Positions 35,050 to 47,154 of a stretch of 64,000 nucleotides of DNA are shown here, piece by piece. Source of the DNA: Helichrysum umbraculigerum (taxonomy: Eukaryota; Streptophyta; Magnoliopsida; Asterales; Asteraceae); the NCBI GenBank assembly GCA_949592205.1, contig CATIUR010000005.1, positions 89,706,777 through 89,770,776 on the forward strand, read 5' to 3'. Made by a program: the position numbers and the translations under genes. The notes below the pieces were generated by a model, which saw only the letters and a list, made by a program, of their open reading frames with translations, had not been told where the DNA came from and did no database searches. Each line of letters begins with the position of its first letter. Within the stretch, counting starts at the first letter, position 1.

Positions 35050-35790
35050 CTCCAAGGTTTGTGTGAAACCTTGTTGATTGATTTTTGGTATATGGTGTTT
35101 AACACCATAACCGAAAACACATCGTGTTTTGTTTATCAGTGGTTTAAATTATTTAACCCGAAAACTAACGATTAAACTTTCTTGTATTTAGTTAATATTG
35201 TTTGTATTAATTTGACCTATGCTAAAATCGATTTTAGGGTTTACCCAAAATCCCTAGGAAAATCAACTTGGGCAAAGGGTTGGGTATTTGATATCATAAC
35301 TAAATCCAATACAATTAGTATTAACTTGGCAAGAAAGAATTCGATACAAGGGTTTTAATAAAACTCTTGTGTAGGCCGATTTTTATAAGGGTTTTTCAAA
35401 CCTAAGAAAATCAATTTTTAATCCATTGATGTGATCAACTAGGGTTTATGAAACTCTAGGTACAAATTGATTTTTGAAAAGGTATGAGACCTTTAGCAAA
35501 AGTTAATTTAGGGTTTTTATTAAACCCATGGATTAGTCGATCTTTGGCTAGGATATTTTTATCTTTTAGCAAAATCGAGATTAGGGTTATATGACCTAAA
35601 GATATTGATTTTGGAATAATAGAAGAATTGAGATAAGGTCCGTAAAACATGTGTCTAATCAAAAAACTCGGGTTTATGAAACGTCATATGATTTGGATGT
35701 TTTTGATTAGTTAAATTATACAAATTAGGTTTGATGTGAAATCCTAGTTTTGTATAAATTAATGTTTTAAGAAAACCTAATTAAAACTAA
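35050..35790 (+). repeat. Series of short hairpins in the Copia-type leader
   Basis: Small inverted repeats recur about every 40-90 bp. Examples are CAAGGTTTGTGTGAAACCTTG (35053), ATGGTGTTTAACACCAT (35092), AAGGGTTTTAATAAAACTCTT (35349), TAGGGTTTATGAAACTCTA (35441) and TTAGGGTTATATGACCTAA (35582). Several arm mismatches are G-T pairs, which still pair in RNA. The region lies after the PBS and before gag, so it would be transcribed leader. Confidence 0.6.
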
Positions 35791-37425
35791 TGTCATTAAA
35801 ATAAGTTAGTATTTTTTGAAAAACACTAAAGTAATGTTTTTTGAAAAGTTTAAATAAAATTGACATGTTTTTTAAATTAAAATTGTTTAAAAGGTTGTTT
35901 AAAAGAAAATGTAATTTTCGGTCAAACGTGTTAATTCTATTTAAAAGTTGAGTAAAGAAGCAATAAATCAAGAAACTAATTAATAGATAATTGTTAGTTT
36001 ATAATTCAATAGAATTGTAAATAGACAATTATTAATTGTTGTATGTGATACAAAGATAATGTAGATATAATGGAACTCGTAGTTTGTGTGTCTTGAATAG
36101 GTGCGTTTATTAGATAATGCATGTATCCAATTAAACGCCCTAAGCAAACTATAGTTTAAGTTTCCATTATAATTTTATAATTTGGATTACAATTGTTGTA
36201 TGCGTTGTGACCATAGTCGAGCCAAACTTTGAAATAATATATGAACTGCGTGGTTGTGCTGTAATTTTCTTTTGGTATAAGGGGAGACCTGCGTGTCACT
36301 TACTACCCCATTTATTTTGTAATTTTATTTTATGTAAAAAGGTAGTTTTAGTTTTTATGTAAAATTATATTTTTCAAATTTCATTTGTAAAATGTAATAC
36401 AAAAGAAGAAGGAGTCCAAAAGAAGATGAGCCACCAAAAAGGAGTCTTTGCGTTCCATGGTGTCACGAGGAGTCGTTGAAGCTAGTGGGAGCACGAAGAT
36501 CAAGATTGCCAACCATGTGTCATGTTTGTCCCTTAGGTTGACCCTTGGTTTCCGTGTTGGCTCATGAAAATCAAATATAGATTGTGGTAAGGCTATGACA
36601 CTATATTATATGTTTTTGTTTATGTCCTTATTTATTTATTTAGTTGATTGAATGAAATAATGTGTGAATTATTAGATAATTAATTAGGACATAATAATAA
36701 AACATTAGGTAATGTGATATCATCGAGTGAACATGTTTACGAAACATGGATTCCTCTAGGATGAATACATTATCAGAAGTTTAATAAAACACTTGTTTTA
36801 ATAAGAGATATAAAACTAGGAAATGGTTTAAACTTGATGATTTCCTAAGGGTCGTGTTTTATTAAAATCTATTGTATATAAACTCATGCATAGTTTATAT
36901 ATATTTAAAAGTAATTTTTGAAATTAGTTTAAGAAAATACCAAAGTAGGTTTAATTAGAGAATTAATACCTAACACCCTATTTAATTTAGACCGTAACCA
37001 CCCTCCATTTGTGGACATTCATACCGAACTCGACTCCGTGTCCTTTGCCGCCTCCGCGGGTGGGCATGGTTGCACTCGATTAGGATGAAGTGAAAGGGCC
37101 GCGATATCCACTTGAGAAGATGGCCGGTTCCCCATAGTTAGCAAATGGTTTGGTCTATTGATGATTCCAAGTGAGACCTGGCCCAAGGTGTAAGTTGAGA
37201 TTAAATATACCTAACCATTAAAATTTAGAGTCTCAAGAGTCTAGAAGTTGTATATGTGATACAATTGATATGTGATCTACCTAAAAAGCTATCGTGTGTC
37301 ATTGCAGCCTTCGTTGAGGGCACACTTTAGTGTGAATGTCGGATTCTAGCTTAATAGTTCTATTAGGGTTTATGAATGATTAAGAGTTTAAAACGGAATA
37401 ACTAAGTTTGTTTGTTTTACTGTAG

Positions 37426-37951
37426 ATGGCTAATAACAACATTAACGCGAATAATACCATGAACTTGTCGCTTCGTTCGATCCTTGGAAAGGATAAGTTG
37501 ACCGGGCCTAACTTTCGTAATTGGGTAAGGATCCTTCAAATTGTCCTTCGCCATGAACGAAAGTGGTATGTGCTCGAGACATCTCTTGGTTCGCGCCAGC
37601 AAACGATGCCGCCGAGAATGTTAGAAATGCTCATTCCAAGCATGAGAACGATCTTCTCGATGTGCAATGTTTGATGCTTGCTACTATGTCTCTTGAGCTC
37701 CAAGTTAATTACATGGAGACATCGGCGTATGATTTGTTTCGCCGATTGAGAGAGACATTCCAATCCACTGCTAGAACCGAAAGGTTTGACGCCACTAAAG
37801 ATTTGAATAGTTGCAAGATGGCCGAGAGATCTGATGTGAGTGCCCATGTCGTGAAAATGATAGGGCATCTTAACCGTTTTGAAAGACTTGGGCATCCTTT
37901 GCCGCAAGACTTGACGATCGATATGATCCTCGCTTCATTGAGTAAGGAGTA
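37426..37951 (+). pseudogene. Copia gag, 5' part, frameshifted
   Basis: The first part, from MANNNIN, contains LRSILGKDKLTGPNFRNW and ends near residue 50, where a one-base shift (near 37590) moves to the +1 frame. The second part runs through NAHSKHENDLLDVQCLMLATM to LASLSKEYD. These are typical of the Copia gag (UBN2-like) capsid domain. The frame is then broken by a solo LTR inserted after 37951. The gag continues at 40452. Confidence 0.85.
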
Positions 37952-38470
37952 TGATGTGACCTAAAAAGTCATGTTTTTAGGCACATTATTCTGCACTTAT
38001 TGGACTTATATTTGGTGAAATCATCTTAAAACATCTATTATTTACTTAAAATCACCAAAGTAGTCTAATTATGGGCGTTGCTGTTAAAATCACCAAAAAT
38101 ATCCGTTTATCACGCAAAACGAGGCAAATAATGCCACCTTAAATATTCCTTTCTTAATTTACTTATGGAATTAGATCTTAATTCATATTTTATGATTCCA
38201 TAGGGCAAGACCGGAGGTGAAAGAATCAGAAGAAACAGACGAAAGACGGATAAGATGTGCAGTCTGGAAGCTCGCCGATCGTCATCCGGAATACGCAAAA
38301 GTCAAACACCTCCAAATTTGGCAAACTTAGTGTCATTATAAGCGTAATGGAAAAACGAATCCAGCGGCACAAGAATCAAGCAAAACGGACTCCAAGCGAA
38401 GAAGATACGGACGAACAAAGCAACCGAGAAATCAACGGAGGCCATATGGAGCACCAACCCCCCCTGGGCA

Positions 38471-38530
38471 CCTAGGTACCGTATACGGTACCCTAGGTTC
38501 CGTATACGGCCCTTAGGGTGCCGTATATGG
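38471..38530. repeat. CCGTATACGG palindromes upstream of the solo-LTR TATA box
   Basis: GGTACCGTATACGGTACC (38475-38492) is a perfect 18-bp palindrome. Two more copies of the CCGTATACGG/CCGTATATGG word follow, near 38500 and 38521. All lie about 120-170 bp upstream of the TATA box. Confidence 0.75.
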
Positions 38531-38644
38531 GGTGTGTTGCCTTTTTGGGTGCCGTTTGCCCCCCCTTGGTCCCCTTGCCCCGTATGCTGCTTTGATGCTT
38601 GTATCTTGTGCTTCAAGGCTTGTACCAAAGCTTTCATCCTTTCC

Positions 38645-38654
38645 CTATAAATAC
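38645..38654 (+). promoter_or_regulatory. TATA box in solo LTR
   Basis: CTATAAATAC, about 60 bp upstream of a pyrimidine-rich stretch of CTCTCTCTCT words, as in other plant LTR promoters. Confidence 0.6.
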
Positions 38655-40451
38655 CAAGCCTAAAACCTCATTTCCACACACCATTTTCAATCTCATTCTC
38701 TCATTTACTCTCTCTCTCTAGAATAGTATAGATTCTCTCTCTAGCACTTCTCTAAGGAGTTAGAGGAGAATTAATAGGGTAGCGTTTGTAATAGAGTTGG
38801 AATTCTTGGAGGATCTCCTTTGTAATATTGTTCGAGATATTTCGGAGCTCTGTCCGTGTAATCTTTCAGCTACTATTCAATCTACGCATTACTTTCGGTT
38901 ATTTCTATCATTATCTTTCATAATGTTACATGCTATGATTATGTTTGATTTAGGATACATTGCCATAATTAGTGAGTAGATTAGCTATTGTGTTTGTTAT
39001 GATGTAGTTAGCTTGTTAATATTTGGGGTGATGCTACTTTAAATACAATTGGGATAACATCATTATGAAACAACGGAGGTAACGTTATACGGCTTTCATT
39101 TGTATAGCGCCGGAAACATCACGAATTTGTGTAGTACGGAACGTGGAAGCTATGAAAGTCGTGGGCACAATCCGTTGTGGAATAATGATCCCAATTGTTA
39201 AATATTGAAAACCGATGTACTGTTAACTATACATTTATGATTTTAAACTAAACTATCGCCTTTCCTCCAATAAACGTGGTTAGAACCTTTATGTCAAGGA
39301 GTCGCGAACCTTAGTCAAACGGTCACTACCTATCTATGTTTTCTTAAAATAACATGGTCTGATTTCGAAGCAATGGAAATACTGTCTACCTATCGTATAG
39401 TACACTGTAAATTAATCAGGGATTTATTGTTTTGGGATTACAAAGTGAACGGGTTGTTTAGCTATCATAGATGGTTTTAGTGTAATACAAGCTTAGATAT
39501 ATTGAGTTCAGATGGCTGTAAAGTATGTAGCCTAGTTAAAGCCCTAATACGACTGAGTATCCGGTTTAGTCGTTAGGAACACCTATGGTGGAGTACAAAC
39601 ACGTACAAACTATGGAAAGGTCGAAGGCTGTATACTGTGTTACATCCTAGCATAGTCTGTGATCCAGGAAAGACCGTAATACGGGTGAATAAACAATGTA
39701 ACCGTGGAAAACTCTGTGGGCTGAAGACTGTATCACAGCCAAATATCTTTGAACTCAATCACAACCATTAATGTATATGTTAGTCAGTCACCACTTGTCT
39801 TAAATCTTAAATGCCTTGCTTAGCTTAGATATCTTTGTCTGTGTTAAGAAAGATCAGTGGATAAATTGCGGACTGCCGCCTTATTCCTGCACCCCATCTG
39901 GAGGCTCACTTGGTCTCATCATAAGAGACGGTGAGGAGGGTTTCAAGGTAGTCCGATCTGATCAGAATCTTGACAACCTAGTACTCAGTGACATACCGAT
40001 CGGTTTATCTGATCAGTAGGGTATTAGTGTTTACACCACAAGGTATCTACGTGAACGCAAGACACAAATCCTAAAAAACGTTTTCAAATATAAAACCCCA
40101 ATACAGCATCACCCCACATAAAAGCTAACGCAATCATAACAAACACAAGCCCCCTTATATTAATTCAACCTACCGCTTTTATTTACTGCTTTAATTAGTT
40201 TTAATTTCAATTACGGGCCTAAGTATAAAGCCCCCCCCTCAAAAGCTATTTTCAAACCATCGCTAATTTGAACTTTCGTCTCGATAAGTCATTTCACAAT
40301 ACGGTTAACACTTTAGAATGACCCTAGGTCATACTTCAGCTATACAGCTTTAGTAGAACTTAGGTCCCCAGCTAAATATAAATTTTAAAACTTCCACCGA
40401 CGTGCTGCCATACGGTCGCGTTGACGACGCGTGACGGTTGGTGGCACGTCA

Positions 40452-40827
40452 GAGTACAAGCAATTTATGCTTAATTACAATATGAACAACACGGAAGGGT
40501 CCATACATAAGTTGCATCAAATGTTGAAAACTGCACAAAGGGATATGGAATCCGTGAAGTCTAAAGATGTGTTAATGATCTGTGATGGAGGTGTTAGGTA
40601 AGCGTAAATTCTGTGGCAACAAAGAAATAGTACTGAAAGTAATGGTTAGTATTGATATCCTATAAAGAATTGTTTATTACTTCATATGACTATATTAGAT
40701 GGTTGATCTAATGTGTACAATCTTTGATTGTAGGAGTCAAGAAGTGATGGAGCATTTGAATTGGAGCTATGAAGATAGCATTGTTCAAGAAGCTAGGATG
40801 TGGAAAATAAGTGCTATAGGCAGATAA
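40452..40827 (+). pseudogene. Copia gag, 3' part, with probable intron
   Basis: Resumes with QFMLNYNMNN...HQMLKTAQRDM...KDVLMI, the usual Copia gag sequence, after the solo LTR. At 40598 the frame meets a good donor (AG|GTAAGC) and at 40733 a good acceptor (TTGATTGTAG|G). Joining them continues the frame for 31 codons (GSQ/SQEVMEHLNWSYEDS... to TAA at 40825-40827). That last stretch does not resemble gag. It is either a real spliced exon or chance; the expected zinc knuckle is missing. Confidence 0.55.
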
Positions 40828-42837
40828 TTTTATTTTTAAATTTTTGGGATATTATTTCATACATTAGTTTTCACATTATGGTTTGCTAATTTTGAGCTTT
40901 GATATTTGTTTTTGAATATTTAAATATTTTGGTTATTTAATATTAAAGTTTGATTTGTGAAATAATGTTTGAAATGTATTTAAAAGTTTTTGAAATGATC
41001 TTTACTTGAAACTTGTGTAAAAATCCTAAAATAAGATCCACATGTAAACAATCTTATCGTGTAACTCATTTAGAACTTATCTTTCTAAGATACGAGTTCA
41101 TGAGAAATGCATTTAAATAAATGTTATTTAGTTGATATCTATATAATTGTGAATTATTAAATACGAAAGTTGCCAAAATAATAAAGTTAGATTTATATAG
41201 AACTTAGAACTAAATAATAATACTTCAAGGTTATTGAATCTATTATATGCGTGAAATTGTATGAATAAGTTGGGTAAACTTATTAGATACAATTAATTTA
41301 ATTGTCGATTAATCATGGTAGATTAAAATAATAAACTTGTTGTGGTTTGATTTATTCTTGTTTATGAGAAATAAATTGATATTGTGTTTTCAATAAACAC
41401 ATTAAGAAACCAAAACATTAGTTTATTTGATTAATGCATATTATAAAATGAATCATTTCTAAAATGAATCATGGGATTTGTTTTGTAGAAATTGGATTCA
41501 TAAGTATTGTTGGATTTAGTGGGAGCGTTAAATGAAAATTTTAATATCTCACAAGAACATTGATTCGTTAATATTATTGTTGAAGAATTAAAATTTATTG
41601 TTGGATTGACTTAAAATTGTTTGATGATTGTTTTAAAAGGAAATTTTAAAATCCAAGTATTTGGAAGCATAAAAAACATTATGAAGTCAATTTCATTAAG
41701 TTGAATTAATGATTAGTCATAGTGAATGCTTTGTATAAATGATATCATGATGTAATATGTTTTACTTCGGTGTACATTATTAAATGATCATTGGATAACA
41801 TTAACAAAGATTCGAATTGTAGCTATAACAAATAAAGTCTAAATTCTTTATGTTTTTAGATTAGTGGGTAGATATTTATTAAGATATGTTTGGAGAAATG
41901 CATCCTAATAAATATAGTTAATAGGAATGAATTGAAAATAGTTCTAATTATATTCATATACAACAACCCGATTTCGAAACCATGAACTGTAGCATGTTAA
42001 GGTTGGATGACTCATTGAGATATGACGAGGCCTTCATGTTGTTCATATTTAGTATATTTTAGTATCCATGAATAGATACAAGTTTATTCTAAAGTGTATG
42101 AGACACATATCCATAATCGCTTATTGTCGTGGGAACTACAATAGGGCGATCGGTTATAGTGAAAGATGGTATGTTACAGCTTTAAATAGCAACTTGTCCT
42201 GCAGATAAGGTACAGTCACTGTTTATTTGTGATGCCTGATCACTAGCACTTAATGCGATTAAATGTTGGATTGACCCACATATTGAGTGAATACTTCGTG
42301 GACCATTGTCATGGGTATTCTCAATCATAGCGCACTATCCTCTGACCTGAGCAGGCTAGATTTTCGCATGTGAACCTAGTTGGTTTCTAATGAGATCTAA
42401 CGGTATTCGTAAATGAGTATCCATAACGGTTATTCATTGGCTGACGAAGAACACATGTTGTGATTTCTAGTTTAACTCGCAAGATGAGACTTTGCAAATC
42501 TTGTATAAAAGCAAGAGAGATATCTCCTAGGCCATCGATGATTTGGACTGAAGAAATGTATGGCCATACTCGAGTGATAAGTCACTTGCTTAGTCGGTAC
42601 AAATCTGTAATCAAAAATAGGAATTGAGTATTGTAAGGTTGATACGGTCAATGCCTTATATTCTATAATATCTTAAGAAAGTGCAAAAGGATAATAGCCA
42701 CACCCTCACCGTTTGAATTTTATTTCAGCTAGGCTTTATAGCTACGAGGAGTGATTGCTTCATTGATCTGGTTAACCTAAGTGTCTTGGTAGGGACCGCC
42801 TTAGGTACATGATATTTTACCGATGCTAATATTTCGC
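40828..42837 (+). other. Non-coding 3' internal region of the Copia-type element
   Basis: About 2 kb where pol would normally be. No protease, integrase, RT or RNase H motif was found in any frame. It ends at the polypurine tract. Confidence 0.6.
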
Positions 42838-42850
42838 ACAAGTGGGAGTC
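42838..42850 (+). other. Polypurine tract of Copia-type element
   Basis: ACAAGTGGGAGTC sits directly before the 3' LTR. AAGTGGGAG is the usual plus-strand primer of plant Copia elements. Confidence 0.8.
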
Positions 42851-43755
42851 TGAAAGATTATGTGCTTAATATTAACATAAATAAATGTCAAATCCAGCTT
42901 CACATGAACACCGCAGGGTCACACCGATGAGCACAACCGAACAAGTAGTGTGATACTATAAAAGATATTTGATATCGTTCATTTATGTGAAATGAATAAT
43001 TGGTCGAATGCAATTGAGACATTTATTAGTATAAATAATTAAGTGTAATTATTTATTTAATAAAATGATTTATTTATAATTAATTTTGTAAATAAATTAA
43101 CTAGTTTAATTATTATTAAACTACAAGGTTTTAATTGTAAATTAATAAGTTTGGGTTAAGTTTAATTAGTTATTATACTAGAGGGATTAGAATGTAAGTA
43201 TTTAACTTGTTGGACAAGTTGGATCACAACTATAAATAAAGGTCTTAGGGTTCATTATTTGGTGATCAAAAACCCTAACATTCTCTCATCTCCTCTCCCT
43301 CTCTTGTGTGTCGATCGGCCCCACCCCAAGCAAGCCGAAAGTCGGCCAACCCTTCAAGGGTTCTCGAGTCCGTGATTCGATCGTGTTCTTGTGCTAGGGT
43401 TATTAGTATACACTTAGGTTTCTACCAACCGTTCAACCGTGAATCAAAGGTGGATACCTAACGTATCCCGTGGTTAGCCGAATTCAAGAAGAAGGAAAAG
43501 GAAGATCAAGATAAGTCCACTCGTACTTTGGCAACGAGTAGAAGATTAGAGATCTTTCCGAGCACCCGATGTAAGTTATATTTAATTAAGTGTAATTAAA
43601 TACTATACATGTTTTATTACGAAAATTATAGATCTTGGCTAAAGGGTTTATTTAATGTGATTAAATATTTTTATAAGCTTCCGCGTATTAATTATATTAA
43701 ACTGTTAATAAAGATTAAACATTTATAACCTATAAATTCTATTAAAAACCCTTCA
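42851..43755 (+). repeat. 3' LTR of the Copia-type element
   Basis: 905 bp, matches 33935-34835 with scattered substitutions (for example ATTAACAT against AACAT near the start, and AAAACCC against AAACCC at the end). Confidence 0.92.
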
Positions 43756-43760
43756 ATTTC

Positions 43761-44571
43761 AACATTTGCTAGTAACTGCCGACCGCTAGATTCCAGTAAC
43801 CGGAATCTCTCTTCTTCTCTTTTTATTTTTTTATACTTTTAAATTAACCAAACTGCATCATGCTTTTAAAAATAAACACATTAATTCATTGAATTATAAA
43901 AACATACATCATGCTTTTAAAATGCACTGCATCGTGCTTTTAAATCGAATACACTGCATCGGTCATTAAAAAAACATAGCATCAAGCCTTAAAATTAAAT
44001 ACCTTCATCATACTTCAAGAGAAATATACTGCATTGTGCTTTTAAATTAAACATGTTGCATCATTTTTCAATAAAAAATATTGCGTCATGCTTTGAAATT
44101 ATAAATGTATAATCGTTCGATAAAAGACCCTGTATCTTCTTTATATATATAACAAGTTGTTACCAATTGATAAATATATACAATAAAAAAAATGTAACTA
44201 AAAAAACACAAAAAGAAGATTAAACAAAAACATACAAGTTGGATAACGCGATAAATGTTTTATTAAAAATGACGCGAACAAGTAAACATAAAAAAATGTT
44301 AAAAATGAAACAATAAAACTTAAAGTAAAACATAAATAAAAGGAAAGAAACGGTTGTCAATATCGGGTGCCGGTGGCCGTCAGTGGTGGCAGCTGGTTGT
44401 GATCGGTGGTGGGTGTCGAGTTGGGATGAAAAAATGGTGGAGAAGTATAAAAGATAATGAGAATAGCAAGTTCGTCATCTTGTTTTAGCCATTAACTTCC
44501 ATTTCTTTTTATCTTAAAGTGTAAAAATATTTTCCCTTCCTCACACGGAACCCCTTCTCCTATAATCTTAA
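43761..44571. repeat. Degenerate TGCATCATGCTTTTAAA repeat region
   Basis: Between 43850 and 44100 the word TGCATCATGCTTTTAAA and variants (TGCATCGTGCTTTTAAA, TGCATTGTGCTTTTAAA) recur about every 30-45 bp. This is probably an old minisatellite. The rest is AT-rich with a GT/GG-rich patch at 44360-44420. Confidence 0.6.
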
Positions 44572-44580
44572 TTAATTATA

Positions 44581-44883
44581 GGGTTTAGTGCGAACAAATG
44601 TATTAAACTATAGTCTGACATTCATGGTACGTTGCAAACTACTCGGCCTTCCATTGTATGCAACGAACTTGTAATTTCTTTACATTGTATGTAATTATTG
44701 GTACTTTTTTCATGTGTCAACTATATAATCTGCCACATGGTGTGTCTTATAACTGTTGATTTGACCAAAATACATACAATGTAGATAAATTACAAGTTCG
44801 TTACATCCGATGTAAATTCACGTAGTTTGTTGCATACTATTAATGTCAGACTATTGTTTGATACATTTGTGCGTATATAACCC
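44581..44883. mobile_element. Inverted-repeat MITE, probably Mutator-like
   Basis: Left arm GGGTTTAGTGCGAACAAATG and right arm ending CATTTGTGCGTATATAACCC pair over about 65 bp with mismatches. The flanks TTAATTATA (44572-44580) and TCAATTATA (44884-44892) match at 8 of 9, fitting a 9-bp duplication. Non-coding. Inner ACATTGTATG words resemble those of the MITE at 26159. Confidence 0.75.
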
Positions 44884-45234
44884 TCAATTATATATGGTCC
44901 TAGATCTATACATACCATCATTTATATGTACAAAATGTTATGGTGATACATGCAAAGATAATAATCGATCTAGGTAGAAAAAATTCAGAGAATTGAACAT
45001 CTCGAATCTTTATATGGATTAAAAAGATAAAATATATATTGGAATATATAAAACATTTAATTTCATCATATTCTTTTTACAAATCAGTAAATCATCCTAC
45101 CATATGATATGATGTATCACATAGGGCATTTAAAAAACTTATTAAGTTCGTATAAAGATTGTACTTATTTTATTTTGTTCTTTACTTGCAATTACTTCAT
45201 CACTTTTCATTTTAAATAATATTTTTAGGTACGC

Positions 45235-45384
45235 ATTTGACAATGAAGAGATCCATGATGTTGAGATTTTCTATTTAAGATATTGTGTGTTCTATACTTG
45301 TATAGTACAAAGACAATGAAGAGATCCATGATGTTGAGATTTTTTTATTTAAGATATTGTGTGTTCTATACTTGTATAGTACGG
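45235..45384 (+). repeat. 73-bp tandem duplication
   Basis: A segment starting GACAATGAAGAGATCCATGA and ending TTGTATAGTAC occurs at about 45240-45309 and again at 45312-45383, with a small indel in the T run. It lies just ahead of the LINE remnant. Confidence 0.8.
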
Positions 45385-46385
45385 AGTATTACTTGCCCAA
45401 GAGCACGACCTTACTATGTAATATTCCTTACTCGATTGGGAATGTTATTCTTCATGTCATGCCTATTTACAGAAGGTGTCTTGCATGTGAGATATTTGGG
45501 GGTCCTATTGATCTCAACTCGTTTTTCTCTCAGGATTGTAAGATGTTAGTTGAGAAGGTGTGAAATAGAGTTGGGGAATGGAAAAACAAGTCTCTTTCAT
45601 TTGCAGGTCAGTTGCAGCTTATTAATTTGGTCCTCATCTCCTTCAGGGGTATTGGATTGCTGTCTTTATTCTTCCCATGGAGATTGTTAATGATATTAAA
45701 AAATTAATTAAAGGTTTCTTGTGGTGCCAACTGCCAAGGGAGATGAAGCTTGGGAAGGCCAAAGTCTCTTGATATGTTGTTTGCTTGCCTAAGAGATAAA
45801 TTGGTATTGGTATTCGTCGATTAACAAATTGGAATGTTTCCTTAATGACTACCTATATTCGAAACCTTTTGACCTATAAGGAGTTAATGTGGGTCCGTTG
45901 AATCCACATGCATTAGCTTCGTGGGAGGAATTTTTGGGATATCCATTCTAGCTAGTGGGGATACGAGATCAGGCTGGAGTAAGTTGCCATGTATTCATGA
46001 TACTCTTCATGATCATTTTTGGTTTCGTGATGGTGATGGTAGATCTATTTTTGGTGTAGTTTGATTATATCAAGATTATCGGGCTATCACTAGAGATTTT
46101 CAGCGTACAAATTCTATTACAGATGTGATTTCTAATAGCCTGCAGATGGTCGAGCTCGTCGTTCCATAGATACTGATTTTCCAATAGCTTATTGCCCTGG
46201 TTTTATCGAACTGTAGTGATAATCTCTTTTGGAGAGATCTTTTGGGTGTTGCAATTGACTTTAAATGGAGCCACATTTGTGATACTCTTCTGCCTAGGGT
46301 TGACACTGTAGAGTGGTTTCATATTGTTTGGTTCTCTCTTTTTTTTTCCTAGCCATGCTATGACTTTATGGTTGATGATGTGTAA
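45385..46385 (+). pseudogene. LINE retrotransposon remnant (RT C-terminal and zf-RVT part)
   Basis: Shifting plus-strand frames give IFGGPIDLNSFFSQDC, then RVGEWKNKSLSFAGQLQLI (45563 on), a stretch on wall-building FLW-type residues, LTNWNVSLMTTYI and later HIVWFSLFF...MTLW. This order is that of plant L1-type LINEs after the reverse transcriptase catalytic core, into the C-terminal zinc-binding (zf-RVT) region. Several stops and frameshifts (e.g. in-frame TGA near 45770) make it dead. The RT active site and endonuclease are absent, as expected for a 5'-truncated copy. Confidence 0.75.
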
Positions 46386-47146
46386 AATCTATACTTTTAA
46401 AAAGATAAGAAATACTACCAATTACTATTACAGAATTAGGCAACTTGACATAACCGTATAGTAGATACTTAACAGAATTCCAAGTATCGTCTTTTCAGGG
46501 AACGATATTTATCTAAGAATTAAATTACTAATAATTAATCCAAAGAAGAGGTTTTAAAAGATTTTGGTTTACAACTTGCATTACGAATAATTTAACTAGA
46601 CTAATAAGTAAATAGCAAATAAACAAGTAATAATAACAGTTGGATTAATGGTAATTACTAGGAATTGTTTCCCTTATAGCTAGTTCATAGATTGTTTATT
46701 CAAACCAATTATAACTATTGTTCCTCAAGTGAAGTCGTGATCTACATTCGATCATCACCCATTAGCATTTTTAAGTCCTCATACAAAGGAGATGATACTT
46801 CCGTGCTAAAGCATCTAGTGCTCCAAGATCATCTAACTTCTCATCACCTATTTCAACTGGTACTCATGTGCCACCATCTCGATACTTAGGATGAGCTAAA
46901 GCCAGTTGTTTCACATTGTCACTCTTTAATCAATACCGATCTTCAAATTCTACATTCATGAACAATTCATCTCCAACTTCATCCTCCACACGCTCATTTA
47001 ACTCATGATCACTAATTCCTAGTAATTCATGTAACCCCTTTATATTAGTATTATAATCTGTAGATCCCAAATACACTTATTAGTTAAGTGCTTTCAAGTT
47101 CAGTTTGTAGTATAGATTTGGAAAGGGGGGGGGGGGGGGGGGGGAG
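46386..47146. other. Intergenic / old LTR-element debris
   Basis: A minus-strand phrase near 46485-46515 (GTTCCCTGAAAAGACGATACT) recalls the inner LTR end of some plant Gypsy elements, but no borders were found. A 20-bp poly-G run occupies 47125-47144. No gene is supported. Confidence 0.3.
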
Positions 47147-47154
47147 GTGAATAC

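Larger units (their letters stand above)
37952..40451 (+). mobile_element. Solo LTR, 2500 bp, inserted in Copia gag
   Basis: Starts TGATGTGACC and ends GGCACGTCA, flanked by GAGTA at 37947-37951 and 40452-40456. Gag sense resumes exactly after the second GAGTA, which proves insertion. A TATA box CTATAAATAC (38645-38654) is followed by a CT-rich leader (38690-38750), giving plus orientation. No ORF of note, PBS or PPT is present, so it is most likely a solo LTR of a Ty3/Gypsy element whose internal part was lost by LTR recombination. The family differs from the TGTAACACCC family. Confidence 0.85.
33935..43755 (+). mobile_element. Ty1/Copia-type LTR element with gag only (TR-GAG-like)
   Basis: LTRs at 33935-34835 and 42851-43755 both start TGAAAG and end CCCTTCA. 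The flanks ATTTC (33930-33934) and ATTTC (43756-43760) form a perfect 5-bp duplication. A Met-tRNA PBS and a PPT are present. The LTRs show roughly 15-20 differences including small indels, about 2 percent, so this copy is older than the Gypsy at 6455. Inside are a 2.6-kb leader, a broken gag at 37426-40827 and about 2 kb of non-coding 3' sequence. No protease, integrase, reverse transcriptase or RNase H was found, so it must depend on another element. A solo LTR (37952-40451) splits gag. Confidence 0.88.
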
